From the NCBI RefSeq assembly GCF_026230105.1, contig NC_079479.1, positions 12,411,734 to 12,475,733 on the forward strand: DNA of 64,000 nt, read 5' to 3'. This stretch comes from Diorhabda sublineata (Eukaryota; Arthropoda; Insecta; Coleoptera; Chrysomelidae). The notes beneath the pieces are model-generated. The model was not told where the DNA came from. It made no database searches and saw nothing but the letters and a program-made list of their open reading frames with translations. Each line of letters starts with the position of its first letter. The stretch's first letter is position 1. Shown here piece after piece: positions 10,821 through 24,242 of this stretch. The translations under genes were made by a program, and so were the position numbers.

Positions 10821-13800
10821 TGTTAATAATAAATTAAATAACAGGAAAGTTGGACTAAATTAATTTCAGCTTCAAAGAGAAAATCACTAACACTATTTAA
10901 TAGCAAGTGATAAGGAATTAAAGAAAAAAGTCGATTAGGACGTCCTTTGACCTCTAAAAATCATTCCACTGTTGACATAAAGTCAACACCCACTTGACGT
11001 TTCGATGTGCGTTCGACTAAGTACACCGATAACTTTTACACCACAAAACTAAATCAATGGAACGCGAGTGAATTAAAATCAATAAACGTCGTATACAAAT
11101 AAACATACAAAAAATAAAGTTTGTTGTATTAATTTCTTTTAAACGATAAAATTTAAAAAAAGTAATTCCATTTATCGGTTGGTCATAATTTTGATGATAT
11201 TAATAGAGTGCGCGAATCATTTCATTAAATTCGATTTGATAAAGCAGAAGATTCTAAACTTTTTTCCTCGTAAACCATTTTGAAAACTTGTCGAAAAATC
11301 AGAACTAAGTATGGATATTCAAGTACACTCCAGTTGTAGTGGACCCCTGGGGGTTCACCTGAACCATTTTGGGAATTACAATAAAACTTTAAAATGTTCA
11401 AGATTGATGCTTAAAAACGTTCAATTTACATTACGATTTATACTGCGAAAAGAACTAAAAAAACTATTACTTTAAATGCACGTTTTTTCATAATAATTCT
11501 TTCAAGTTCTTCTTTGTCCCTTAAGAGATACTCCTTTCTACTATCTACCCTCTATATTCATTACAAAAGGGATAAGGAGCTACTCCAAACAATAATGCGA
11601 ACACGGAGTGCTATAAACGAACATAGCTTAGAAGAGAAGTTGGTTAATAATACTATGGCTTCTCCAAATTTCTCCATTTGTTCGAATCCTGTGTTTTTTC
11701 TCATCTTTCTATACCCAACTTTCTTATATATTCGTCTTCTATTCATTTCTTTCTCGGTTTTTCATTTTTTCTTTCTCCCTTTTCCTTGCTTTTTAGTATT
11801 TTACCTCATTTTATCCAAATACTTTTTCAGATGTATCTTATAGCATCAATTTTGTTTTTTCGAGATTCGATCGCTTCGATGTCCTGAGACAGAATGAATG
11901 TCTTCTCGATTTTAAACGTCTCGCCTATGTTAGTATAAGTAAGAAAATGTTATATTGATTAAAAAGAAGCAGTTCAAAGACGTGACTTCTTCTAAAGCTG
12001 CTTTTAGTTTTAAATTGACGTTGTCGACCCTTTTATTGGTACATTGCACTTTCGATTAGTAAACAGACTTTATATTATTTCGTGCTATGTTTGCATGTAT
12101 AATTCACATCATTTAATAATCCAATTAACTATTAGAAATGTGTCATTCTCGTAAAATATCTCGTTTAAAAATAATTAAAGAGATTGAATACAACAGTCTA
12201 AAATATTTATTAGTCCACTTTTAAAATTTTTTGACGACCACACTATATTTCTCTTTATATCTGTTTTTTCCGAAATACATTTCAGTACCTAAATCGATTA
12301 GATTTACAACAAATTTTTGATCTGTGATTAGATTTTTGATCAGTCAAATGTGGCATTTTTAAGCTACTTAATCTTGAAAATTTCCTATAGTCTTTATCTT
12401 CTTTGTCTCTGTTTTCTTGTCATTCTAGAATCTTCTTAGTATTACGTGGTTTAGATGTTGGAAATTCATTTGAATGTGGAAATATTATAGCGCTTTTAGA
12501 TTTTCTTTGAAATTCAAAAGCTCAAAATTTTACGTAAAAGTCAGACCTCTAAATACACCAGAGACCCTAAAACATTTTTCCACGTGACCACTTTGGTTTG
12601 AATTTGTTTAGGTCACTGGGAATTACTGTTCAAAGCCAATTTAGGTGGCGAACATCCAAATTCAAACAAACATTACAACAATTTTCAAGCAATAGTTTAA
12701 TTGCTTCTTTGTTTTGATTTTTTGATTTGTTTAAATCAAAAATTGTATAAACGCAAGAATTTTTTGTAGCTTAGATACTACTAACAACAATTCTCACAAC
12801 CCCCGTAAAAAGATATCCTAGTGGGTAAGCGTGCTAGTTTTAGGAGCGATTCGGAATTTGTGTTAGTATCGTCTCTACGCAGGACTCCGAAAGGATACGT
12901 GTCGTTTGTGAGAGGACATTTACCCAGTGCCTGTGCAAGGACTCGTACCGCTCATATAACTCCTTTATATTTTGATCCCTTTTATAAAGTCACATGATTG
13001 TTATTTAATTGGTTATCGCGACGATTGTTTTTTTTCTCTCGTGGATATGTGCTATTCGTTTACTGTTTACTACGAAAAAAAAATTACGGTAATTCAATGC
13101 TTTCTTTTTCTTTATTTTTCGCTTTTTCTTTCTTATTTTTATTTTGCTTTTAGTATAAGTTGTAGGATTGCATTTTGGAATCAGTAAGAAAGCGTTTAGA
13201 CTGAATTAGTAGAGAAAAAATTATCTAATTATGAAATTATAATTTAGCCATGAATTAACTGAAAACACGCATGTTAATAAAGAAAGAAATTTTGGGTATT
13301 TTTTCGAAATAAACGTATAAAATTATGATTCATTAAATAAAGAAAAAGTACTTGAATCTACATTATATAAATCGATTTTTTTTGTTCGAATGGTTGAAGG
13401 AAAAAACACGTTTCATTAACTCCATGTTGACAAAGTTGAAACGACGAAAATTGTTTACATCCATCACAACAAACTTTTCATCGTAAACAATATATCTCAA
13501 GCTTTCCCTAATTCACTATTTTTTTTTAATTACAATGTTTTATGAATATTTAATAAAATTGTTTGATTCTAAATAGTCACCCACAATTATTTCAAAAATT
13601 TTTAGTCGATAGAATATTTTATGAAATATGGAAAGTAGTAAATTTATTTTCTTCAAAAAAGTCATATGAAACGTACGACGAAACTTCTCAATTGTCACTT
13701 TTGGTTTGGAAACATTCATATTAATATCGAAATTAAACTATTTCGAAAAATAAAAGGAAAAAAGCGTGAGGTAAATTATTATATAACTTGAGTCAAATAA

Positions 13801-16399
13801 AGTTTTCTACCATCTGCTCTTATCGATTTTTATGTCAATCTCGATTTCCAAGCTTTCGTTTCATTTATCAAAGTCTCCACGTAGCAAAGATTGAAAGAAG
13901 CTGAAACTTATTAATAATTAGGTACAATCAAGTTGGCTTTTTAACAAAAAAATGTAAATTAGAAATTCGAAAAGAAAACCTCAATACGTGTATTCATTAA
14001 TAATAAATATAACAATGATATTACAATATCGATTTTCGGTTTCTAAATTGGAAGAATTAAATTTACATAAACGATGGGTTTTCTAAAGAAATTTTATCAA
14101 AAATTCGGATTATAATAACAAAACCTCATCATTATTTTGAATATATAAGACAAGATATTGTTGAAAAATTCAAAAATCTTCAGATGCCGAGGAATAAAAA
14201 GACTTTTCGAAAATTATTATCAGTGGGTAAATGCGGTAAACTGACGTATTATTTTTTGGATTTGCAAAAATTATATATTTTTAAATAAAAATTCTTTCTA
14301 CGATTCATCCTTGGAAATCAACTGTTGAACAAACAAGATCTTAGTATGTATTGGCGAGTTCGGAAAGAAGTTTTGTAGGTGGTAGTTCCAGAATTGCGCA
14401 GACACTGCTAAAGACCAGTTTGCATGAAGCAAGACAACGTGCACGTCGCATCACGTATCATGGTGATATCATGGTGACCATCAATCAAAATTTTATAAGG
14501 AAAACTAGACAATTTCCCGTGAAGAGGTTCAAAAATGAAAATAACAAATTTAGGTAAAGTTAAAAATAAAAAGTGGTCAGCTGTTGTTTTGCTTTTGGAG
14601 TCTGATGGACAGAAAAGAACACCTAGAAGATGGTGAGCCAAGACTTGGGTACATAGAACATGAATTTAGTTATAGAATTAGAGAAAACATTTGAGAATAG
14701 ATGAAGAAACATTTAATATAACTTCTAAGGAAAATAATGTTCCTTTGAGGTAAAAAAATATTTGTCATATCACAATGATTTAGTGATAAGAATACGGAAA
14801 GCAAAATTTTTGACGTACTCCAACGAGCGCTTCGCCAATTATTAATAGTCACTGATGATTAAATTTTAAAGATGCGTTGACATTTCTTTACTTTCTTCAT
14901 TGCTGCAGTTGTTTTTAGAACTTCTTTGCCCATTGGTAGATGAAGAATTCAACATTTTTCAAAAATTATTTATCAAACGTTTTTTTATTATTTTTTTAAT
15001 AACACATGTTTTTACCCCTAAGAGCTGACATTAAAGCATAAAGGTATTTCTCGTTATGCTTTTGTAAGCGTTCAAACATAATCGGTTATACATTTTGTGT
15101 TTTCTATTGAAACAATTGTCAATTGATTGCATTACCCGCATACAAACAATTGGAATTTAATAGAAGGTAAATGAATGGTCTATATATGATTCGCGGTTGT
15201 ATCTCCAACTTTTTGGACTATCGGTTTATTCGTTGTTCAATCACACAAGTTGATATGATAATACACAACAAAAGAATTCAACAGAGAGAGAATTTTTATA
15301 TTTTGATTTCCAACTAAATCGATTTGGCCGTTTGAAGACGATATTCCGGGTAATGTACGTTACCGGATCATTAATAATTAAAATAGATTATACTCAAATA
15401 AAACATCGGGATAAACATGACAATAGAATAGAATAATTGTTTTACAAAAAAGATAAAATTCAAATTATTAGTGGAAATCAATTATTTTCGTATGATATTT
15501 AATGACATAGAACACCCAGTATTTGATAAAATTACAACTTTAAGATTAGAGATGATTTTATTAATTTCGTATGTCGCCCGGAGTTATCAGCTCTTGGTTT
15601 AATTGGTATGACAAACTATTTAGAAGCAGGTGGTTTTTTTTAAATACATTTTAATTTCTAACTATCTATTTCCGGTTCATTTCTCGACAATATCTACTAT
15701 ATGAGCTGTTTTTTTATTTGTCTCAAAACTTGAGTAACGGCCCTCGTCTATTACTAATTTTAATATCTGGTTAGTTCGTTTTTACTTTCGACTTTTCTTT
15801 TTGGATTTTGCTGTAGTTAGAGTTGAATGATTAAAATTGTTTATTTTTTTTTGTATTCGACATGTGTATTAAAACAAAATGGATACCTGCAAATTGAACA
15901 GCAAACGTTTTAAGAGAAAATTCTCACGTATTTAAGCATACTTAATGAAAATGTTTCCATATTTTCAATCGAAATTATTCGAACGACACGACTGGTAATA
16001 AATATTCTTTAGAAATGACGTAATATCTGAAAATAGTATTTTCATTATTGTAATGAATGGATTCCATTAGGGTTCTTTTGATAACCATAATTAATAATTT
16101 TCCTTCAAGCCAAGTTTACGCAACAACTACGAAATAAACGGATGGTCGTTTGTTACTTTTGAAAGTTCTCGCTTTCAACAGGAACAATCCTGTACGACTA
16201 CGAGAAATATTGAATTTAATGACTTTGAAAAAACGAAGAAAAAATAATTTAGATCACTCGTTGATGATAAAACCTTCCGATACGAAAAAAGCATTCGAAG
16301 AAGTTAAGTAAAAGTTAACAAGCTTGTACTTCCCCAAAGATATGAGTTCTGATGAATTGAAGTTCTGGGACTTTTAGATTGAATGACAATTTAAGAATT
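10821..16399. other. Mdh1 upstream region and first half of the Mdh1-KCNQ spacer
   Basis: AT-rich DNA following the Mdh1 start on its 5' side. The Mdh1 promoter and 5' UTR must lie in the first few hundred bases, but I could not pick a TATA box. The short open frames at 11514-11887, 12972-13187 and 14351-14641 show no family signature. A possible SINE piece at about 12800-12975 is listed separately. Otherwise I see nothing that I can support. Confidence 0.5.
12800..12975 (-). repeat. Possible tRNA-derived SINE remnant
   Basis: Read on the minus strand, the segment holds GGTACGAGTCC, one base away from the tRNA B-box consensus GGTTCGANTCC, in an island richer in GC than its surroundings. I cannot place a clear A box or a tail, and I know of no named family it matches. 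Treat it as a weak call. Confidence 0.25.
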
Positions 16400-16429
16400 T
16401 TCAGCAACGAAAAAGATGGAAGGTTCCAC

Positions 16430-16790
16430 GAAAGTATCAGAAGAAAAGAAATTTAGTAGCAAGAGCCATTCTGGTTTTTGGTGAGAGGAACAAAAGAAAA
16501 ATTGAAACAATGGACTGAAAAGGGAGAACCGGTTCCAAAGAAGGCAAAGACCGTTCCATTTGCAGGCAAGGTTTTGTGAGATTGGAAAAAGGAAAAACTA
16601 TGAACAACAACAACTCAATCAGCGAAGAAATCAAGCAAAAACGGCGGCATTTGTCTAAGTGTTGTTTGTTAAATCATACACCCTATTTGCCAGATTTAGC
16701 TTCCCTCGGATTATTTCCTACTCCCGAGACAAAATGGTTCGGTGATCAAAGATTTTCCAACAATGAAAAGGTGATCAGTAATTAGTAGTT
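16430..16790 (+). pseudogene. Mariner transposase remnant (middle and C-terminal parts)
   Basis: Two plus-strand stretches match mariner transposase in order. The first is KQWTEKGEPVPKKAKTVPFAGKV (16505-16573), written here only as the landmarks KQWTEKGEP and AGKV. The second is the degraded C-terminal catalytic block HTPYLPDLASLGLFP (around 16675-16725), standing for the usual HPPYSPDLAPSDYFLFP. Next come WFGDQRFSNNEKVI, equivalent to the family's GGKRFSSNEEVI. Frames are broken and the first catalytic Asp region is poor, so it is inactive. I did not find its terminal repeats. Confidence 0.75.
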
Positions 16791-18174
16791 GTTTTGAAAA
16801 ACTTGGAGATTCTTATTATGAAAAAGCTAATTTTCGTATTTCCTTTGTTGGGCCAGATACTTTTGAGACATTCCTCATATAATAGTCTTTTCCTAGTTCT
16901 AATTTCTTCAGTATACGCCCTTTTTTCATGCAGATATGATTCGTCACACGTTATTACAAGTTTGAGTCATTTTAAATTGATTTTGCGAGCTTCTTGTTTA
17001 TATGAGAGTATTTCAGACACTTTTCGGAAATCGATATTTTCCGGTTTTGACGTGAACACGTCATACAATTGTTTGAATTGCAGTTTTTTCAAGTTTTATG
17101 TGAAGTATCACAACAATCCGTTGATTTATTTTACAACTATTCTTTTTATGGTAAAACATAACAAAAAAACAGTCTATATATAAACGGCTACACTGGTTTG
17201 TCGACATACACGGTAGACAGTGCATTCGAAAAATTTCCCACGTAATCGTTTTTCCGTCAAGTTTTTTCTCTTATGGAATTGTATCACTGTTTGATACTGA
17301 ATCCTTATGCATTATGAACTTCAATTTCATTTTGTCCTTATTTATGTCACGTAAAATTACTCGATGCACTTATAGTAGAGTTGTTTCTTCAGGGATTACA
17401 AGTCTTAGGTAGGGCTTCTGTTTAAATTCATTCACTAACACGACCAGTTTATCTACAAACAACGTTATTAATCACTGTCCTCGATGATAAATATAATAAA
17501 TCAAACGAAGTTTATTATTAAATTTCAGTTGTACTTCACATGATAATTTCAGTTTACTTACTAGATTTCTAATTGGAATTTATACCGTGAACATACGCAT
17601 ACTTTCGCTTGTCTCCCAATAATTTACCTATCCGAGTAATTACTCTCGTTTCTCAAAGAGAACCGCGGTTTATAAAGAGTAGCAGAAGGTTAACAAAAAT
17701 CTTTAGCTCGTAGGGCTTTGTATTTTCCACATAATAGACCGTGCAAATAATTATTCTTTAGTTTGAAAGAAGAAAGAATTACAATTTTTTTATATTCGCG
17801 AACCAAAATTTTTAATAATATTTACGTATGTAATGATACAAAGAAAAATTTGGATGAAAATTTTGAAATTATGTCAATTATATTATGTCTTCCATTTTCT
17901 ATAGTCCAGTTCTACAGACCTTCTAGACACTTAGCTTCGATCTTCTACACTTTCCATTCGTTGGGTGTTTTCTCGTACCTCTAATACCTATGCTGTGACA
18001 ATCTTGCTCTTTATCTATTTAGGCCCCTCATGAAAATCATCATGAGTTCTTTTTCTATATGATTAAAGAATGATTTTAGTTTTGAAAAATCGAGAATTTA
18101 ATTTTTTATCTTCAGAAAAATTCGTTTTTAGTGGCAAATAGTGAATAACGCTGAATATTTTGAACACACTGTAT
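16791..18174. other. Spacer, possible further mariner-like debris
   Basis: The minus strand between about 17180 and 16880 can be read as short charged peptides loosely like the N-terminal region of mariner transposase, but the match is too weak to call. The plus-strand 129-residue frame at 16794-17183 is probably the antisense shadow of that debris. Nothing else is seen. Confidence 0.35.
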
Positions 18175-18247
18175 ACCCTACCACTACACCAACACTCACG
18201 ATTAAACTGCGTGACGCGCGTTTCGTTAACAAAATTTTCGTCTTCAG
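18175..18247 (-). repeat. CTGAAGA/GAAAC core repeat, copy 1
   Basis: On the minus strand, starting at 18247, the order is CTGAAGA, an AT-rich stretch, GTTAACGAAACGCGCGTCAC and then GAGTGTTGGTGTAG. The same order recurs at 25374-25492, 26113-26150, 56440-56473 and 57143-57205. It abuts the Jockey-like remnant on its right. See the other copies and the finding on this motif. Confidence 0.7.
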
Positions 18248-18620
18248 TGAGTTGAAGGTAAAAACGCTGGACATTGACATACTTTAACTGTTGGCACATG
18301 GAGGTCACGAGTTATGACAAGTTTTTGATAATTCGTAGTATTTTCGATTGGAATTGTTTCGATATTGTATTTGACTATTGCTTCGACTCCATAGGTCCAT
18401 ATTGGCTTGAAGATTGCTTTGTAGATAAGTACTTTGTTTGATAATTTCCGACCTTTTAGCCTGTATAAATCTTTTAGTTTTAGTTTGCGTTTCCTGGATA
18501 TTAACCTGAAGGTTAATCGCTTGTCCATGTGCTTGCCGAGATATTTAACATCATTATGGTAGGGTTTGATTGTTTATAATGACTTTTGGGCATTTCTTTT
18601 GCGGTTGGTGAATGTTAACT
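18248..18620 (-). pseudogene. Jockey-like non-LTR retrotransposon remnant (post-RT region)
   Basis: The minus strand encodes KYLGKHMDKRLTFR, then RKLSNKVLIYKAIFKPIWTYGVEAI and RDLHVPTV. These are standard landmarks of the region downstream of the reverse-transcriptase catalytic core in Jockey-clade elements (YLG..D..LTW, K..LY...I.P...YG..LW, RDL..P.V). A stop interrupts the upstream part near 18580, and the rest of the element is missing. Inactive fragment. Confidence 0.8.
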
Positions 18621-21600
18621 GGACTGATTTTGAATATTTCATTAAATTTTGATTACTGAAAATATTCTCATAGTCTGAAACATGATCTTTTCTCCTTTTT
18701 GCGTTCAATCAGTTGTTTTTTCTATCTCTTATATTCCTGTCACTGCAGGATTACAAAAAAACCAACTTTGATAGCTGAGCTGGACTCCTAGCACGTTTTC
18801 CAATTAAAGTTTTGTGGAAAAACCACCGTAAATCTGGTTTTTCATTAGTTTTAACTAATTTTCCTTTAGTATTCTTGATTTAGTTATATCTAAAAGTTCT
18901 AACGATAAAAAAGGCATTCAATAGGATGTTTTTTATAAATTAATCCCCATTACTAAGTTTTTACTTGCCGGAGATATAATCAAAATTAGTTTTACGAATT
19001 TCTTTTTTCTTGATACAGAATTCGGTTGTAAAATTTGAAAATTATCTTTAATATGCGTTTTATATAGATAAATATTGCAGGATTCTAAATTTTGTTTCTT
19101 CAATATTCTATGAACATTGTCGAACAGTACCTGAATTTTTTGTCTCAAAAGATGCTCGTAATTGTTCTGGATTTATTTTTCTAATCCTTCTCTTCCTTAT
19201 TTAAAACTAATGTTGAATGTTGGCGACATTTCCAAAAAACTTTTAAACTTAATACTATTTAATGATTACGAATTAGTACCGAGCAATTTGCGATGAATTT
19301 TTATGGTGGCTAAATCCAAGCACCTTCACCAAAAATCAAATGGTGGTTATTTGATGAAATATTTTTAGTGAAATATACCCAAAATAACTACCCTCAAATA
19401 TCGCTGAGTTATTTCTATATCTATTGTTCGATTGAAGTAGATGAGAGAACTAACAACTGAACTGGACGAGCTATTTACCAAAGAGGACTTCCGGCATCTA
19501 TTTCCGTTTTGTAAATAATGGCGACTGCTGAAATCTACTTCTATTTTGATATCGTAACGTAAAATTAAATGGACGGTTAAGTTTAGTTACTTTTTAGGTC
19601 TTAAAAATGGAATTTACTATTGTTTTATGTTAAATAATGTAAAGTATAACGAATTTTCTCGTTCACTTCGACAATGTAATAGTAGACGGCTTTTAAATGT
19701 TTTATAGTTCTTTAAAGTTTTCACTGCCTGTTCCGGAAAATACATTGTATTTTTCTATTAAAGAAACAAATAGAAAAGCTCCATATCCACTTTAATTGAA
19801 GCGAATAGGAAAAGATATAAAGAAACAAATCAAAAATATCGAGAATTAGTTGGGATGATTCGGAAGTAGTTTTGTATAAATTACTATGAAAAGAAAATGA
19901 AAAATTATACTTGAAAATTGAGACGTATAAAATGCGAAAATATTTATATGACGCTTAAACCATTTTTCAAGTTTTGTATAAACCGCAATATAAAAGAAAA
20001 AAAATCGCTTTACAGATTTACTGGATCGTTTGTTATTTTATCTCATCTCTCAATTTTTAAAAAATTGCTTTCGATAGCGAATTGAGTCTGAAAAGAGTAT
20101 GCTTTTTCATAAGAATAAGGTATGACGTACTTTAATGATGGAAAATGTTTGTTTGATTCATTTTTAGACGCGAAATTTTTTCAAGTGACAGCATAAATAG
20201 AATCAGTGTATTAGAGGCATTAAGTAAAATAGAAATATTTCAAAATTGATAAGTCTTATGAAGGGCCATTCATAAAACGAATTTTAGAACTTTTAAACTC
20301 CTTTCCCCCTTTTTGTCACAGTTTGTCACGTGAAAATCATTTTTTCTCAGATTTTTATTGGATTCAGAGAGAGAAATGCTTTATTATCAGAAAATTATTA
20401 CAATCTGTATATAAAAGCTTATGAAAATTAAAAAAACTAACACGAAAATAAATCAAATAAAACTTCAATATACGGAAATATGATATAAATTTCATTTTAA
20501 CTGGAAAATGATTGTGCACTTTTTGGAATTTTAAACTATTGAGCCCTCAACTAATTCTAAACGTGGAGTAGGTTCGTAGTTTGAATATTCGGTCAAATAA
20601 TGGACTCCCATCTCAAGGAATTGTCCTCAACTAGCCCTAAGAATATTACAGATTCAACGACGTCAATGTTGCAATGGTTTTTTATTTGATAAAAGCCTTC
20701 GTTGTATGAATTTCTGTAGGTGAGATAAAGATCGCGTGTTTTTTGCAGATATAAGTGAGCCTTTAGTGGTTCAGTGTGTATTTTAAAATTTTTTTATACT
20801 CCTGATAGGAAAAGAATTGGATGCCAGACTAGTTAGTGTTTTTATGAATCTAAAAAATTCGAAGTCCACATTAATGGAAACATGTTCTGTTTCTAGTTTT
20901 GAAAACTTTTTTTTCGAAAAAAAACGACATAATCTAATAAAATCAAAAAAAAATCCAGTAGTGATATATCGCAAAATTTTTGACCCCTTGTCACACATTG
21001 TCACATACCAGAAGAAACAAAAAATATGTTGGGAAAAAGTGAAAGAATTCGAAATTTACGAATCGATGTGATTCGCAAAAGTAAAAAAAAGTTTAGAATA
21101 CAAATAAATCAAAAGAGATAAAATTATCACAGGAAATTATAAAAATACATGATGGGCAAATAAGAAAAAAATTACGAGGGCTGTAGACGAAGAACCACAG
21201 TTTATTTATTGAATTACCTCTCTTCCCGAATACACCCAACAACTGCGAGATCAATACAACCTATATTTACATGAAGGATAAACATTCTGAGTCCTGTTTG
21301 GTGTCATTAGATTGAACCAAAAAATTCGACAGATATTCAAACTACATCAGTACTTAGTTCGTTATAAGAAAGGTGTTTCCAATAAAAAAAATTCTGTAAC
21401 ATTTTTCTGTTTGCACAAGGTTTATAGAGCCTGATTCCTTTTCATAAAAATGTATTTCAATTTACTCCGATGGCGTATTGCAGAAATTTACCGTGAAACT
21501 CCATTTGCTTTGTACATGTTTGCAGATCGTTTTTTCGAATGGAAATTCCCAGAAACACGAAAAAAGGGCAGCTACTTAATGGTACATAAAACGTGATAAA

Positions 21601-21854
21601 CGATAAGAGAATTTTTCGTAATTAATGCATTTTTATTTTGGTTTAATTGCAAGGGCAATTTAATTACATCTGTCTTCGTTGTTTTCAGTATATATTTATC
21701 AAAAAAAAATAATCAAATCCTTATGCACGTAGATAGTTCAATGACAGATCAAAATATCATATTTGGTACTAAATTATGATGAGAATATTTTCCAATTTCA
21801 AAATTCCACAACAATGTGTCACCAAAATTTAAGTTCTGTTTCTTTTTGTTGCAG
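18621..21854. other. Spacer upstream of KCNQ
   Basis: AT-rich DNA with no supported gene. It presumably contains the promoter and untranslated first exon(s) of the KCNQ A transcript, because the coding exon at 21855 starts behind a splice acceptor. At 20509-20573 a 65-base sequence reappears in diverged form at 43929-43995. The plus strand around 21400-21590 has a short open stretch (LLRWRIAEIYRETPFALYM) that I do not recognise. Confidence 0.45.
20509..20573 (+). repeat. Dispersed repeat, copy 1 (second copy at 43929-43995)
   Basis: Both copies share ATTGTGCACTTTTT, then TAAACTATTGAG, CTCAACTAATT and GAGTAGGT in the same order and spacing, with scattered substitutions. Same orientation. No inverted ends or coding potential seen; the family is unknown. 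Confidence 0.6.
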
Positions 21855-21887
21855 GTGAAAATGGTGCTGCCTTAATGAAATATTACG
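21855..21887 (+). promoter_or_regulatory. 5' UTR part of KCNQ exon A1, with short upstream ORFs
   Basis: A strong acceptor (pyrimidine tract, then TTGTTGCAG ending at 21854) opens the exon, so at least one untranslated exon must lie upstream. Before the chosen start codon at 21888 there is a four-codon upstream ORF at 21861 (ATG GTG CTG CCT TAA). A second out-of-frame ATG at 21875 overlaps the main start. These could lower translation of the A isoform. Confidence 0.55.
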
Positions 21888-24174
21888 ATGCCTCATTTGG
21901 GCAAATCTCTACCAGAGAAGTTTGGAATGGCTCTGGATGAGCAACAAAAGTTATTGAATGCTGGTAAGACTGCAGTTCGTGAAATGTTGATATTATTGAG
22001 AAGAAATTAAACTGTTCCTTCAGTCTTCTTAACATTTTTGTTTATTATTGCTCTGTCTTTCACCCCCTCATAATTTCCATTGGCTAAGCAGTTACCAAAT
22101 TATCATCAATAAGATTCGTCGTTGCCTAATTTCAGTAAATAATTGTTTTTGCTCTATATCACGAACATATTTTCTTCTAGTTCAAAAATCTAATAGATAG
22201 GAAGATGTAATACCCAATCGCCATCTTTTTCTTGTTATTTAACAATCATTCAATAAGTCGTGTGATTATTAATCGATGAAATTTCCTTCAAGGGTACAAC
22301 AATCATTTCAAAGCTTCTCTAACTTCTCGATGCCGTAATCGTAGAAGGATTTGTCTTTCATCTCAAAACAGGCATCAGGTTCAACAATTTGAACAGCCAG
22401 ATCTGGACTATAGGGTGGATGAGGAAGCAATTCCTTCAATTTAAGAATCGACTTGAGAATCGGTGCATTGTCTTGGTAAAATAGTCGTTTTTTCTTGATT
22501 TTTGTATTCAAACGATCCAATAATTGAAGCCATAACCTTCCCAGCTGATTGTTGTGCCTTTTGACGCTCTGGACGTGGTTTACCAGCTGGAATCGGCTCA
22601 GATGATGATCGTTTTGATTTCGGAGTGAAGTGATGGATCCATTGTCACATATAGACGCAAAAAATTTGATTGATTACGTGTAAACATGACCAAATACTGA
22701 TCTGAATCATCGACACGTTTTTTTGATCGCGACGCAGAACCCAATTTCAAAAAGGTTTCTCATGATCAAATGTTCATGCATATCTTCTGATTTCTTTACA
22801 GCCTCAACTATCTCACGAAATTTCTATTTACGATTAGATATAACCAATTCGTGAGGTTTTTTGATGTTTCTTGGAATAACCCCCTCAATTGGAGGTTTTT
22901 CGATAGAGCAGTGTCCGGATTACACTTTTGAACCCATTAACGAGCTTGTATAGTATTTTTTTTCATCAAGAAACAATGATAAAATCATTGTTTTGAAAAT
23001 AACGAAAGTAGCTCCACTTAAATGGCCGTCACTTTATTCTGACAAATCGAAATGTCATGAAACTTGACACAAAGTCTTTTGACAGTTGATACTTCATAAA
23101 CGTCATATGGATTTGACAATTACAGCGCCATCTGTGTATCAATCACACGACTTATTGAGTGATGATATACTTCCAATTATGTTCAAGTTGATTATCGATA
23201 AATTTGATTATTCAAAAACTCGAATAAAACGACATTTTCTTAAAATGAATCCTAGCTAGATCGATTTATCGTCCCCGAAGCTCCTCTGTATACTAAATTC
23301 AATGAAAATTTCATGAAAATCATTGTTTCAATCAACTAAATATAAAGACAACAACTTTTCATAATTTTTCTTTTATATATTGTTGTAAAAAATGCATGGA
23401 CAATCATGTCATTAAAATATTTCTAATTTTATTAGAACGACTCTGTATTTTATGAGAATAATATATCAATTTGTCATTATAGCCACTGAGATTTTTAGAG
23501 GTTTTTTTTTCTACTCAATATAAGCTTTTTAGTAACCTTTTTTTTTTGTAGGTGGCCGTTCACAGCTTTCCGTTACCATCGTAGAGGTTGCGGGAACTCC
23601 AAATCCGAGTCCATTATCGGATCGTAGCGGCGAACAACTTCTCCAAACTCCTTTGGATTCGGGTTAGTAGCCGAAAGAATTGTAAAAAAAAAAACGAATT
23701 TTTGTATAACCTTTAGAGAAAATGTATGAGGTACGATAAATTTCAATCAAGTTTTCATAATGGATTATTATTATTATTACATACGTATTTTCAAAAAAAC
23801 TTGTTGAAAGCTTTCAGTTACAGAATATTTCTACTCAAAAGAAAAAAAAATCTATAAAAAGCCAAAACAGATAACTTATAACCTTTCTATAATCCAATTT
23901 CTTGCATTTTTACTGTTGATACAATAATAATTTTGGAAAAAATTTATGATACATCGTGAATAAATTTTTTTTTGTTTCCAGCATCTAACGCCTGCTGTCA
24001 GGGCTTGAACCCTTCGGGTCTTCTTCTGGAAAGCCCTCCGAAATGGGGGGAGGCAGCACGATACGCTTCCAAACAACATCGAAAAATAGCCGGTAGGGCA
24101 ACGTTCCAAGGACAAGTTTACAACTTTTTGGAAAGGCCTGATAATTGGAAATGTTTTGTTTACCACATCATCGT
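21888..24174 (+). CDS. KCNQ: KCNQ potassium channel, alternative N-terminus A (exons A1-A3)
   Basis: Part of a voltage-gated K+ channel of the Kv7 family, a plasma-membrane tetramer that damps excitability. Exons 21888-21963, 23552-23662 and 23982-24174 join in frame with GT-AG borders. They encode 126 residues plus the first two bases of a Val codon. The peptide starts MPHLGKSLPEKFGMALDEQ and has a cytosolic, Ser/Pro-rich middle. It ends in the family block GQVYNFLERPDNWKCFVYH just before S1; human KCNQ1 has RVYNFLERPTGWKCFVYH here. The final GT pairs with the first A of the S1 exon at 60720, skipping 36.5 kb that includes the B exons. Intron A1-A2 hosts a mariner copy. Start choice: first ATG giving an open frame through all junctions; a different upstream start cannot be excluded. 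Confidence 0.85.
22250..23158 (-). mobile_element. Mariner element with decayed transposase, 909 bp, terminal repeats intact
   Basis: Perfect 17-bp inverted ends CAATAAGTCGTGTGATT at 22251-22267 and 23141-23157, extendable by one base. Inside, the minus strand shows mariner transposase landmarks in order: a TPKSKRSS then PAGKPRPE segment (about 22640-22570), FYQDNAP (22490-22460), LLPHPPYSPDLA (about 22435-22395) and KDKSFYDYGIEKLEKL at the end. Frames are broken several times and the N-terminal half is unreadable, so it is inactive. The element sits in intron A1-A2 of KCNQ. Confidence 0.88.
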
Positions 24175-24242
24175 GTAAGTATGAAAAGAAATATTATTTT
24201 TTTCACTTTATAATAATATAAACGAATTAATTACTAAATCTA

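Noticed and set aside
16794..17183. 129-codon plus-strand ORF
   Set aside because: Probably antisense to weak mariner debris; no homologue recognised.
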